Below are positions 26,744 through 38,685 of a stretch of 64,000 nt of DNA, in pieces (position 1 is the stretch's first letter; each line of letters begins with the position of its first letter). The position numbers were made by a program, and so were the translations under genes. The DNA comes from Megachile rotundata (Eukaryota; Arthropoda; Insecta; Hymenoptera; Megachilidae): NCBI RefSeq assembly GCF_050947335.1, contig NW_027474128.1, positions 16,075 to 80,074 of the forward strand, given 5' to 3'. Below the pieces are notes generated by a model that was not told where the DNA came from, searched no databases, and saw only the letters and a program-made list of their open reading frames with translations.

Positions 26744-29700
26744 AGTAATGAGTATAGTAATTGTCATACTATCGATCATATAAGCATAATATGTCTATTA
26801 ATATGAGTTAGAATGATAATAATAAGAGTAATGAGTATAGTAATTGTCGTACTATCGATCATATAAGCATAATATGGATAATAATATGAGTTAGATTGAT
26901 AATAATAAAAGTGGTAAGTATAGCACTTGTCGTTCTATCGATCATATAAACACAATATGGCCAATAATATGAGTTAGATTGATAATAATAAGAGTAATGA
27001 GTATAGTAATTGTCGTCCTATCGATCATATAAGCATAATATGGCTAATAATATGAGTTAGATTGATAATAATAAGAGTAATAAGTATAGTAATTGTCGTT
27101 CTATCGGTCATATAACCATAATATGGCCAATAATACGAGTTAGATTGATAACAGTGAGTGTAATAAGTGTAGTAATTGTCGTTCTATCGATCATATAAGC
27201 ATAATATGGCTAATAATATGAGTTAGATTAATAAAAATAAGAGTAATCAGTATAGTATTTGTCGTTCTATCGATCATATCTGCATAATATGATTAATAAC
27301 ATGAATTAGATTGATAATAGTGAGTGTAATAAGTGTAGTTATTGTCGTTCTATCGATCATATGAGCATAATATGGCTAATAATATGAGTTAGATTGATAA
27401 TAATAAGAGTAATAAATATAGTAATTGTCGTTCTATCGGTCATATAACCATAATATGGCTAATAATATGAGTTAGATTGATAATAATAAAAGTGGTAAGT
27501 ATAGTACTTGTCGTTCTATCGATCATATAAACACAATATGGCTAATAATATGAGTTAGATTGATAATAGCAAGAGTATTGAGTATAGTAATTGTCATACT
27601 ATCGATCATATAAGCATAATATGTCTAATAATATGAGTTAGAATGATAATAATAAGAGTAATGAGTATAGTAATTGTCGTACTATCGATCATATAAGCAT
27701 AATATGGATAATAATATGAGTTAGATTGATAATAGTGAGTGTAATAAGTGTAGTAATTGTCGTTCTATCGATCATATGAGCATAATATGGCTAATAATAT
27801 GAGTTAGGTTGATAATAATAAGAGTAATGGGTATAGTAATTGTCGTCCTATCGATCATATAAGCATAATATGGCTAATAATATGAGTTAGATTGATAATA
27901 ATAAGAGTAATAAGCATAGTAATTGTCGTTCTATCGGTCATATAACCATAATATGGCTAATAATATGAGTTAGATTGATAACAGTGAGTGTAATAAGTGT
28001 AGTAATTGTCGTTCTATCGATCATATAAGCATAATATGAGTTAGATTAATAATAATAAGAGTAATCAGTATAGTATTTGTCGTTCTATCGATCATATCTG
28101 CATAATATGATTAATAACATGAATTAGATTGATAATAGTGAGTGTAATAAGTGTAGTAATTGTCGTTCTATCGATCATATGAGCATAATATGGCTAATAA
28201 TATGAGTTAGGTTGATAATAATAAGAGTAATGGGTATAGTAATTGTCGTACTATCGATCATATAAGGATAATATGGTTAATAATATGAGTTAGATTGATA
28301 ATAATAAGAGTAATGAGTATAGTAATTGTCGTCCTATCGATCATATAAGCATAATATGGCTAATAATATGAGTTAGATTGAAAACAATAAGAGTAATAAG
28401 CATAGTAATTGTCGTTCTATCGGTCATATAACCATAATATGGCCAATAATACGAGTTAGATTGATAACAGTGAGTGTAATAAGTTTAGTAATTGTCGTTC
28501 TATCGATCATATAAGCATAATATGGCTAATAATATGAGTTAGATTAATAATAATAAGAGTAATCAGTATAGTATTTGTCGTTCTATCGATCATATCTGCA
28601 TAATATGGTTAATAACATGAATTAGAGTAATAATAATAAGAGTAATCAGTATAGTAACTGTCGTTCTATCGATCATATCTTCATAATATGGTTTATAATA
28701 TGAGTTAGATTGATTAAACTGCGTGTAATAAGTGTAGTAATTGTCGTTCTATCGATCATATAAGCATAATATGGCTAATAATATGAGTTAGATTAATAAT
28801 AATAAGAGTAATCAGTATAGTATTTGTCGTTCTATCGATCATATCTGCATAATATGATTAATAACATGAATTAGATTGATAATAGTGAGTGTAATAAGTG
28901 TAGTAATTGTCGTTCTATCGATCATATGAGCATAATATGGCTAATAATATGAGTTAGATTGATAATAATAAGAGTAATAAATATAGTAATTGTCGTTCTA
29001 TCGGTGATATAACCATAATATGGCTAATAATATGAGTTAGATTGATAATAATAAAAGTGGTAAGTATAGTACTTGTCGTTCTATCGATCATATAAACACA
29101 ATATGGCTAATAATATGAGTTAGAATGATAATAATAAGAGTAATGAGTATAGTAATTGTCGTACTATCGATCATATAAGCATAATATGGATAATAATATG
29201 AGTTAGATTGATAATAGTGAGTGTAATAAGTGTAGTAATTGTCGTTCTATCGATCATATGAGCATAATATGGCTAATAATATGAGTTAGGTTGATAATAA
29301 TAAGAGTAATGGGTATAGTAATTGTCGTACTATCGATCATATAAGGATAACATGGCTAATAATATGAGTTAGATTGATAATAATAAGAGTAATGAGTATA
29401 GTAATTGTCGTCCTATCGATCATATAAGCATAATATGGCTAATAATATGAGTTAGATTGATAATAATAAGAGTAATAAGTATAGTAATTGTCGTTCTATC
29501 GGTCATATAACCATAATATGGCCAATAATACGAGTTAGATTGATAACAGTGAGTGTAATAAGTGTAGTAATTGTCGTTCTATCGATCATATAAGCATAAT
29601 ATGGCTAATAATATGAGTTAGATTGATAATAATAAGAGTAATAAATATAGTAATTGTCGTTCTATCGGTCATATAACCATAATATGGCTAATAATATGAG

Positions 29701-29802
29701 TTAGATTGATAATAATAAAAGTGGTAAGTATAGTACTTGTCGTTCTATCGATCATATAAACACAATATGGCTAATAATATGAGTTAGATTGATAATAGCA
29801 AG
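26744..29802 (+). repeat. 37-monomer HOR (3,059 bp), copy D2
   Basis: Direct tandem copy of D1. The join is recognisable: the upstream monomer has GATAATAGCAAGAG where D1 was entered from GATAATAGTAAGAG. TGTCTATT lies at 26792, the TATAGCACTTG marker near 26922 and the 71-bp monomer at 28003. No differences from D1 were noticed in the lines compared. Confidence 0.9.
28003..28073 (+). repeat. 71-bp monomer, copy 5 (inside D2)
   Basis: Lies 3,059 bp after the 24944 copy and is identical in form. Confidence 0.95.
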
Positions 29803-30338
29803 AGTAATGAGTATAGTAATTGTCATACTATCGATCATATAAGGATAACATGGCTAATAATATGAGTTAGATTGATAATAATAAGAGTAATGAGTATAGT
29901 AATTGTCGTCCTATCGATCATATAAGCATAATATGGCTAATAATATGAGTTAGATTGATAATAATAAGAGTAATAAGTATAGTAATTGTCGTTCTATCGG
30001 TCATATAACCATAATATGGCCAATAATACGAGTTAGATTGATAACAGTGAGTGTAATAAGTGTAGTAATTGTCGTTCTATCGATCATATAAGCATAATAT
30101 GGCTAATAATATGAGTTAGATTGATAATAATAAGAGTAATAAATATAGTAATTGTCGTTCTATCGGTCATATAACCATAATATGGCTAATAATATGAGTT
30201 AGATTGATAATAATAAAAGTGGTAAGTATAGTACTTGTCGTTCTATCGATCATATAAACACAATATGGCTAATAATATGAGTTAGATTGATAATAGCAAG
30301 AGTAATGAGTATAGTAATTGTCATACTATCGATCATAT
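29343..30338 (+). repeat. Second 498-bp (6-monomer) tandem duplication
   Basis: AAGGATAACATGG at 29343 recurs at 29841, 6 x 83 bp later, and the match runs to about 30338. The first monomer of the second copy is a hybrid: its head is GTCATACTATCGATC (e-type) and its middle is AAGGATAACATGG. This places the exchange inside the shared CGATCATATAAG segment. It straddles the end of D2, as the other 498-bp duplication straddles the end of copy B. Confidence 0.88.
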
Positions 30339-30768
30339 AAGCATAATATGTCTAATAATATGAGTTAGAATGATAATCATAAGAGTAATGAGTATAGTAA
30401 TTGTCGTACTATCGATCATATAAGCATAATATGGATAATAATATGAGTTAGATTGATAATAGTGAGTGTAATAAGTGTAGTAATTGTCGTTCTATCGATC
30501 ATATGAGCATAATATGGCTAATAATATGAGTTAGGTTGATAATAATAAGAGTAATGGGTATAGTAATTGTCGTCCTATCGATCATATAAGCATAATATGG
30601 CTAATAATATGAGTTAGATTGATAATAATAAGAGTAATAAGCATAGTAATTGTCGTTCTATCGGTCATATAACCATAATATGGCTAATAATATGAGTTAG
30701 ATTGATAACAGTGAGTGTAATAAGTGTAGTAATTGTCGTTCTATCGATCATATAAGCATAATATGGCT

Positions 30769-31449
30769 AATAATATGAGTTAGATTAATAATAATAAGAG
30801 TAATCAGTATAGTATGTGTCGTTCTATCGATCATATCTGCATAATATGGTTAATAACATGAATTAGATTGATAATAGTGGGTGTAATAAGTGTAGTAATT
30901 GTCGTTCTATCGATCATATGAGCATAATATGGCTAATAATATGAGTTAGATTGATAATAATAAGAGTAATGAGTATAGTAATTGTCGTCCTATCGATCAT
31001 ATAAGCATAATATGGCTAATAATATGAGTTAGATTGATAATAATAAGAGTAATAAGTATAGTAATTGTCGTTCTATCGGTCATATAACCATAATATGGCT
31101 AATAATACGAGTTAGATTGATAACAGTGAGTGTAATAAGTGTAGTAATTGTCGTTCCATCGATCATATAAGCATAATATGGCTAATAATATGAGTTAGGT
31201 TGATAATAATAAGAGTAATAAGTATATTATTTGTCGTTATACCGATCATATAAGCATAATATGGCTAACAATATGAGTTAGATTGATAACAATAAGAGTA
31301 ATAAGTATAGTAATTGTCGTTCTATCGATCATATCTTCATAATATGGTTAATAATATGAGTTAGATTGGTAATAATAAGAGTAATTAGTATAGTAATTGT
31401 CGAACTATCGATCATATGAGCATAATATGGCTAATAATATGAGTTAGAT
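30769..31449 (+). repeat. Block J, copy 5
   Basis: Marker TAGTGGGTG at 30875, 9,106 bp after the copy at 21769, with cassette K at the same spacing inside. One private change, GTATGTGTCG near 30815, is not in the other copies. The stretch 30339-30768 before it repeats the monomer order found at about 13900-14200 and 16090-16270, with a private GATAATCATAAG near 30373. Confidence 0.85.
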
Positions 31450-31476
31450 TGATAATAATAAGAGTAATAAATATAG
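31145..31476 (+). repeat. Cassette K, copy 8
   Basis: Last complete copy of the four marked monomers. GTTATACCG begins at 31236. Confidence 0.92.
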
Positions 31477-33664
31477 TAATTGTCGTTCTATCGGTCATAT
31501 AACCACAATATGGCTAATAATATGAGTTAGATTGATAATAATAAAAGTGGTAAGTATAGTACTTGTCGTTCTATCGATCATAGAAACAGAATATAGCTAA
31601 TAATATGAGTTAGATTGATAATAGTAAGAGTAATGAGTATAGTAATTGTCATACTATCGATCATATAAGCATAATATGTCTATTAATATGAGTTAGAATG
31701 ATAATAATAACAGTAATGAGTATAGTAATTGTCGTACTATCGATCATATAAGCATAATATGGATAATAATATGAGTTAGATTGATAATAATAAAAGTAGT
31801 AAGTATAGTACTTGTCGTTCTATCGATCATATAAACACAATATGGCCAATAATATGAGTTAGATTGATAATAATAAGAGTAATGAGTATAGTAATTGTCG
31901 TCCTATCGATCATATAAGCATAATATGGCTAATAATATGAGTTAGATTGATAATAATAAGAGTAATAAGCATAGTAATTGTCGTTCTATCGGTCATATAA
32001 CCATAATATGGCTAATAATATGAGTTAGATTGATAACAGTGAGTGTAATAAGTGTAGTAATTGTCGTTCTATCGATCATATGAGCATAATATGGCTAATA
32101 ATATGAGTTAGGTTGATAATAATAAGAGTAATGGGTATAGTAATTGTCGTACTATCGATCATATAAGGATAATATGGTTAATAATATGAGTAAGATTGAT
32201 AATAATAAGAGTAATGAGTATAGTAATTGTCGTCCTATCGATCATATAAGCATAATATGGCTAATAATATAAGTTAGATTGATAACAATAAGAGTAATAA
32301 GCATAGTAATTGTCGTTCTATCGGTCATATATCCATAATATGGCTAATAATATGAGTTAGATTGAGAACAGTGAGTGTAATAAGTGTAGTAATTGTCGTT
32401 CTATCGATCATATAAGCATAATATGGCTAATAATATGAGTTAGATTAATAATAATAAGAGTAATCAGTATAGTATTTGTCGTTCTATCGATCATATCTGC
32501 ATAATATGGTTAATAACATGAATTAAATTGATAATAGTGAGTGTAATAAGTGTAGTAATTGTCGTTCTATCGATCATATCTTCATAATATGGGTAATAAT
32601 ATGAGTTAGATTGATTAAAGTCAGTGTAATAAGTATAGTAATTGTCGTTCTATCGATCATATCTTCATAATATGGTTAATAATATGAGTTAGATTGATTA
32701 AAGTGAGTGTAATAAGGATAGTAATTGTCGTTCTATCGATCATATAAGCGTAATATGGCTAATAATATGAGTTAGATTGATAATAATAAAAGTGGTAAGT
32801 ATAGTACTTGTCATTCTATCGATCATATAAACACAATATGGCTAATAATATGAGTTAGATTGATAATAGTAAGAGTAATGAGTATAGTAATTGTCATACT
32901 ATCGATCATATAAGCATAATATGTCTAATAAAATGAGTTAGAATGATAATAATAAGAGTAATGAGTATAGTAATTGTCGTACTATCGATCATATAAGCAT
33001 AATATGGATAATAATATGAGTTAGATTGATAATAATAAGAATAATAGATATAGTAATTGTCGTTCTATCGTTCATATAACCATAATATCGCTAATAATAT
33101 GAGTTAGATTGATAATAATAAAAGTGGTAAGTATAGTACTTGTCGTTCTATCGATCATATAAACACAATATGGCTAATAATATGAGTTAGATTGATAATA
33201 GTAAGAGTAATGAGTATAGTAATTGTCATACTATCGATCATATAAGCATAATATGTCTAATAATATGCGTTGGAATGATAATAATAAGAGTAATGAGTAT
33301 AGTAATTGTCGTACTATCGATCATATAAGCATAATATGGATAATAATATGAGTTAGATTGATAATAATAAGAGTAATAAGTATAGTAATTGTCGTTCTAT
33401 CGATCATATAAGCATAATATGGCTAATAATATGAGTTAGATTGATAATAATTAGAGTAATGAGTATAGTAATTGTCGTCCTATCGATTATATAAGCATAA
33501 TATGGCTAATAATATGAGTTAGATTGATAATAATAAGAGTAATGAGTATAGTAATTGTAGTCCTATCGATCATATAAGCATAATATGGCTAATAATATGA
33601 GTTAGATTGATAATAATAAGAGTAATAAGTATAGTAATTGTCGTTCTATCGGTCATATAACCAC
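31475..33664 (+). repeat. 36-monomer HOR (2,988 bp period), left copy
   Basis: It matches 34463-36652 at +2,988 bp (36 x 83) for about 26 monomers. Markers are CATAGAAACAGAATATAGC near 31578, GATTGAGAACAG at 32360 and ATCGTTCATATAACC near 33067. It contains a full block L (32049-32827). It ends with TTAGAGTAAT, TCGATTATATAAG and GTAGTCCTATC monomers not seen to the left of it. Confidence 0.87.
32049..32827 (+). repeat. Block L, copy 2
   Basis: Lies +9,189 bp from copy 1, with the same order of variants. It then continues with CTTGTCATTC (near 32810), a private change shared only with copy 3. Confidence 0.85.
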
Positions 33665-34727
33665 AATATGGCTAATAATATGAGTTAGATTGATAATAAT
33701 AAAAGTGGTAAGTATAGTACTTGTCGTTCTATCGATCATAGAAACAGAATATAGCTAATAATATGAGTTAGATTGATAATAGTAAGAGTAATGAGTATAG
33801 TAATTGTCATACTATCGATCATATAAGCATAATATGTCTATTAATATGAGTTAGAATGATAATAATAACAGTAATGAGTATAGTAATTGTCGTTCTATCG
33901 TTCATATAACCATAATATCGCTAATAATATGAGTTAGATTGATAATAATAAAAGTGGTAAGTATAGTACTTGTCGTTCTATCGATCATATAAACACAATA
34001 TGGCTAATAATATGAGTTAGATTGATAATAGTAAGAGTAATGAGTATAGTAATTGTCATACTATCGATCATATAAGCATAATATGTCTAATAATATGCGT
34101 TGGAATGATAATAATAAGAGTAATGAGTATAGTAATTGTCGTACTATCGATCATATAAGCATAATATGGATAATAATATGAGTTAGATTGATAATAATAA
34201 GAGTAATAAGTATAGTAATTGTCGTTCTATCGATCATATAAGCATAATATGGCTAATAATATGAGTTAGATTGATAATAATTAGAGTAATGAGTATAGTA
34301 ATTGTCGTCCTATCGATTATATAAGCATAATATGGCTAATAATATGAGTTAGATTGATAATAATAAGAGTAATGAGTATAGTAATTGTAGTCCTATCGAT
34401 CATATAAGCATAATATGGCTAATAATATGAGTTAGATTGATAATAATAAGAGTAATAAGTATAGTAATTGTCGTTCTATCGGTCATATAACCACAATATG
34501 GCTAATAATATGAGTTAGATTGATAATAATAAAAGTGGTAAGTATAGTACTTGTCGTTCTATCGATCATAGAAACAGAATATAGCTAATAATATGAGTTA
34601 GATTGATAATAGTAAGAGTAATGAGTATAGTAATTGTCATACTATCGATCATATAAGCATAATATGTCTATTAATATGAGTTAGAATGATAATAATAACA
34701 GTAATGAGTATAGTAATTGTCGTACTA
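33068..34727 (+). repeat. Tandem duplication of 10 monomers (830 bp)
   Basis: Copies at about 33068-33897 and 33898-34727. ATCGTTCATATAACC, ATATGCGTTGGAATG, TTAGAGTAAT, GTAGTCC and CATAGAAACAG each recur 830 bp apart. The unit fuses the last eight monomers of the 36-mer's left copy to its first two, so the join at about 33898 (GTCGTTCTATCGTTC after AACAGTAATGAG) is new. No differences between the copies were seen. Confidence 0.88.
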
Positions 34728-36652
34728 TCGATCATATAAGCATAATATGGATAATAATATGAGTTAGATTGATAATAATAAAAGTAGTAAGTATAGTACT
34801 TGTCGTTCTATCGATCATATAAACACAATATGGCCAATAATATGAGTTAGATTGATAATAATAAGAGTAATGAGTATAGTAATTGTCGTCCTATCGATCA
34901 TATAAGCATAATATGGCTAATAATATGAGTTAGATTGATAATAATAAGAGTAATAAGCATAGTAATTGTCGTTCTATCGGTCATATAACCATAATATGGC
35001 TAATAATATGAGTTAGATTGATAACAGTGAGTGTAATAAGTGTAGTAATTGTCGTTCTATCGATCATATGAGCATAATATGGCTAATAATATGAGTTAGG
35101 TTGATAATAATAAGAGTAATGGGTATAGTAATTGTCGTACTATCGATCATATAAGGATAATATGGTTAATAATATGAGTAAGATTGATAATAATAAGAGT
35201 AATGAGTATAGTAATTGTCGTCCTATCGATCATATAAGCATAATATGGCTAATAATATAAGTTAGATTGATAACAATAAGAGTAATAAGCATAGTAATTG
35301 TCGTTCTATCGGTCATATATCCATAATATGGCTAATAATATGAGTTAGATTGAGAACAGTGAGTGTAATAAGTGTAGTAATTGTCGTTCTATCGATCATA
35401 TAAGCATAATATGGCTAATAATATGAGTTAGATTAATAATAATAAGAGTAATCAGTATAGTATTTGTCGTTCTATCGATCATATCTGCATAATATGGTTA
35501 ATAACATGAATTAAATTGATAATAGTGAGTGTAATAAGTGTAGTAATTGTCGTTCTATCGATCATATCTTCATAATATGGGTAATAATATGAGTTAGATT
35601 GATTAAAGTCAGTGTAATAAGTATAGTAATTGTCGTTCTATCGATCATATCTTCATAATATGGTTAATAATATGAGTTAGATTGATTAAAGTGAGTGTAT
35701 TAAGGATAGTAATTGTCGTTCTATCGATCATATAAGCGTAATATGGCTAATAATATGAGTTAGATTGATAATAATAAAAGTGGTAAGTATAGTACTTGTC
35801 ATTCTATCGATCATATAAACACAATATGGCTAATAATATGAGTTAGATTGATAATAGTAAGAGTAATGAGTATAGTAATTGTCATACTATCGATCATATA
35901 AGCATAATATGTCTAATAAAATGAGTTAGAATGATAATAATAAGAGTAATGAGTATAGTAATTGTCGTACTATCGATCATATAAGCATAATATGGATAAT
36001 AATATGAGTTAGATTGATAATAATAAGAATAATAGATATAGTAATTGTCGTTCTATCGTTCATATAACCATAATATCGCTAATAATATGAGTTAGATTGA
36101 TAATAATAAAAGTGGTAAGTATAGTACTTGTCGTTCTATCGATCATATAAACACAATATGGCTAATAATATGAGTTAGATTGATAATAGTAAGAGTAATG
36201 AGTATAGTAATTGTCATACTATCGATCATATAAGCATAATATGTCTAATAATATGCGTTGGAATGATAATAATAAGAGTAATGAGTATAGTAATTGTCGT
36301 ACTATCGATCATATAAGCATAATATGGATAATAATATGAGTTAGATTGATAATAATAAGAGTAATAAGTATAGTAATTGTCGTTCTATCGATCATATAAG
36401 CATAATATGGCTAATAATATGAGTTAGATTGATAATAATTAGAGTAATGAGTATAGTAATTGTCGTCCTATCGATTATATAAGCATAATATGGCTAATAA
36501 TATGAGTTAGATTGATAATAATAAGAGTAATGAGTATAGTAATTGTAGTCCTATCGATCATATAAGCATAATATGGCTAATAATATGAGTTAGATTGATA
36601 ATAATAAGAGTAATAAGTATAGTAATTGTCGTTCTATCGGTCATATAACCAT
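34463..36652 (+). repeat. 36-monomer HOR (2,988 bp period), right copy
   Basis: Counterpart of 31475-33664. One difference noted is AGTGTATTAAGG near 35695, where the left copy has AGTGTAATAAGG. The match ends at about 36652, where ATAACCATAATATGGCC replaces ATAACCACAATATGGC. Confidence 0.87.
35037..35815 (+). repeat. Block L, copy 3
   Basis: Lies 2,988 bp after copy 2. GATTGAGAACAG is at 35348. Confidence 0.85.
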
Positions 36653-38614
36653 AATATGGCCAATAATACGAGTTAGATTGATAACAGTGAGTGTAATAAG
36701 TGTAGTAATTGTCGTTCTATCGATCATATAAGCATAATATGGCAAATAATATGAGTTAGATTAATAATAACAAGAGTAATCAGTATAGTATTTGTCGTTC
36801 TATCGATCATATCTGCATAATATGGTTAATAACATGAATTAGAGTAATAATAATAAGAGTAATCAGTATAGTAACTGTCGTTCTATCGATCATATCTTCA
36901 TAATATGGTTAATAATATGAGTTAGATTGATTAAACTGAGTGTAATAAGTGTAGTAATTGTCGTTCTATCGATCATATAAGCATAATATGGCTAATAATA
37001 TGAGTTAGATTAATAATAATAAGAGTAATCAGTATAGTATTTGTCGTTCTATCGATCATATCTGCATAATATGATTAATAACATGAATTAGATTGATAAT
37101 AGTGAGTGTAATAAGTGTAGTAATTGTCGTTCTATCGATCATATAAGCATAATATGTCTATTAATATGAGTTAGAATGATAATAATAAGAGTAATGAGTA
37201 TAGTAATTGTCGCACTATCGATCATATAAGCATAATATGGATAATAATATGAGTTAGATTGATAATAATAAGAGTAATAAGTATAGTAATTGTCGTTCTA
37301 TCGATCATATAAGCATAATATGGCTAATAATATGAGTTAGATTGATAATAATAAGAGTAATGAGTATAGTAATTGTCGTCCTATCGATCATATAAGCATA
37401 ATATGGCTAATAATATGAGTTAGATTGATTAAACTGAGTGTAATAAGTGTAGTAATTGTCGTTCTATCGATCATATAAGCATAATATGGCTAATAATATG
37501 AGTTAGATTAATAATAATAAGAGTAATCAGTATAGTATTTGTCGTTCTATCGATCATATCTGCATAATATGATTAATAACATGAATTAGATTGATAATAG
37601 TGAGTGTAATAAGTGTAGTAATTGTCGTGCTATTGATCATATGAGCATAATATGGCTAATAATATGAGTTAGGTTGATAATAATAAGAGTAATGGGTATA
37701 GTAATTGTCGTACTATCGATCATATAAGGATAATATGGCTAATAATATGAGTAAGATTGATAATAATAAGAGTAATGAGTATAGTAATTGTCGTCCTATC
37801 GATCATATAAGCATAATATGGCTAATAATATGAGTTAGATTGATAATAATAAGAGTAATAAGTATAGTAATTGTCGTTCTATCGGTCATATAACCATAAT
37901 ATGGCTAATAATACGAGTTAGATTGATAACAGTGAGTGTAATAAGTGTAGTAATTGTCGTTCTATCGATCATATAAGCGTAATATGGCTAATAATATGAG
38001 TTAGATTAATAATAATAAGAGTAATCAGTATAGCATTTGTCGTTCTATCGATCATATCTGCATAATATGGTTAATAACATGAATTAGATTGATAATAGTG
38101 AGTGTAATAAGTGTAGTAATTGTCGTTCTATCGATCATATAAGCATAATATGGCTTATAATATGAGTTAGATTGATAAGAATAAGAGTAATGAGTATAGT
38201 AATTGTCATACTATCGATCATATAAGCATAATATGTCTAATAATATGAGTTAGAATGATAATAATAAGAGTAATGAGTATAGTAGTTGTCGTACTATCGA
38301 TCATATAAGCATAATATGGATAATAATATGAGTTAGATTGATAATAATAAAAGTGGTAAGTATAGTACTTGTCGTTCTATCGATCATATAAACACAATAT
38401 GGCCAATAATATGAGTTAGATTGATAATAATAAGAGTAATGAGTATAGTAATTGTCGTCCTATCGATCATATAAGCATAATATGGCTAATAATATGAGTT
38501 AGATTGATAATAATAAGAGTAATAAGCATAGTAATTGTCGTTCTATCGGTCATATAACCATAATATGGCTAATAATATGAGTTAGATTGATAACAGTGAG
38601 TGTAATAAGTGTAG
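36653..38614 (+). repeat. Mosaic of left-domain blocks, including a third 28-mer segment
   Basis: 36653 to about 37130 resembles the GTAATAATAATAAG-tail segment at 8.7-9.2 kb. About 37420-38560 follows the monomer order of the 28-mer at 4.5-8.6 kb: GTGCTATTGA at 37628, GTAAGATTG near 37752, TATAGCATTTG near 38031, GGCTTATAATATG near 38150. Here the monomer that is 81 bp at 5052 and 7374 keeps its full 83 bp. This copy either predates the 2-bp deletion or comes from the undeleted 14-mer half. Confidence 0.75.
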
Positions 38615-38685
38615 TAATTGTCGTTCTATCGATCATATAAGCATAATATGAGTTAGATTGATAAGAATAAGTGTAATAAGTATAG
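38615..38685 (+). repeat. 71-bp monomer, copy 6, different 3' half
   Basis: The 12-bp deletion is the same as in the other five, and so is the sequence before it. Downstream it continues as TTAGATTGATAAGAATAAG instead of TTAGATTAATAATAATAAG. The downstream half and the next monomers match those near 1130-1200 and 9250-9320. An exchange inside or just after the deleted monomer is the simplest explanation. Confidence 0.9.
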
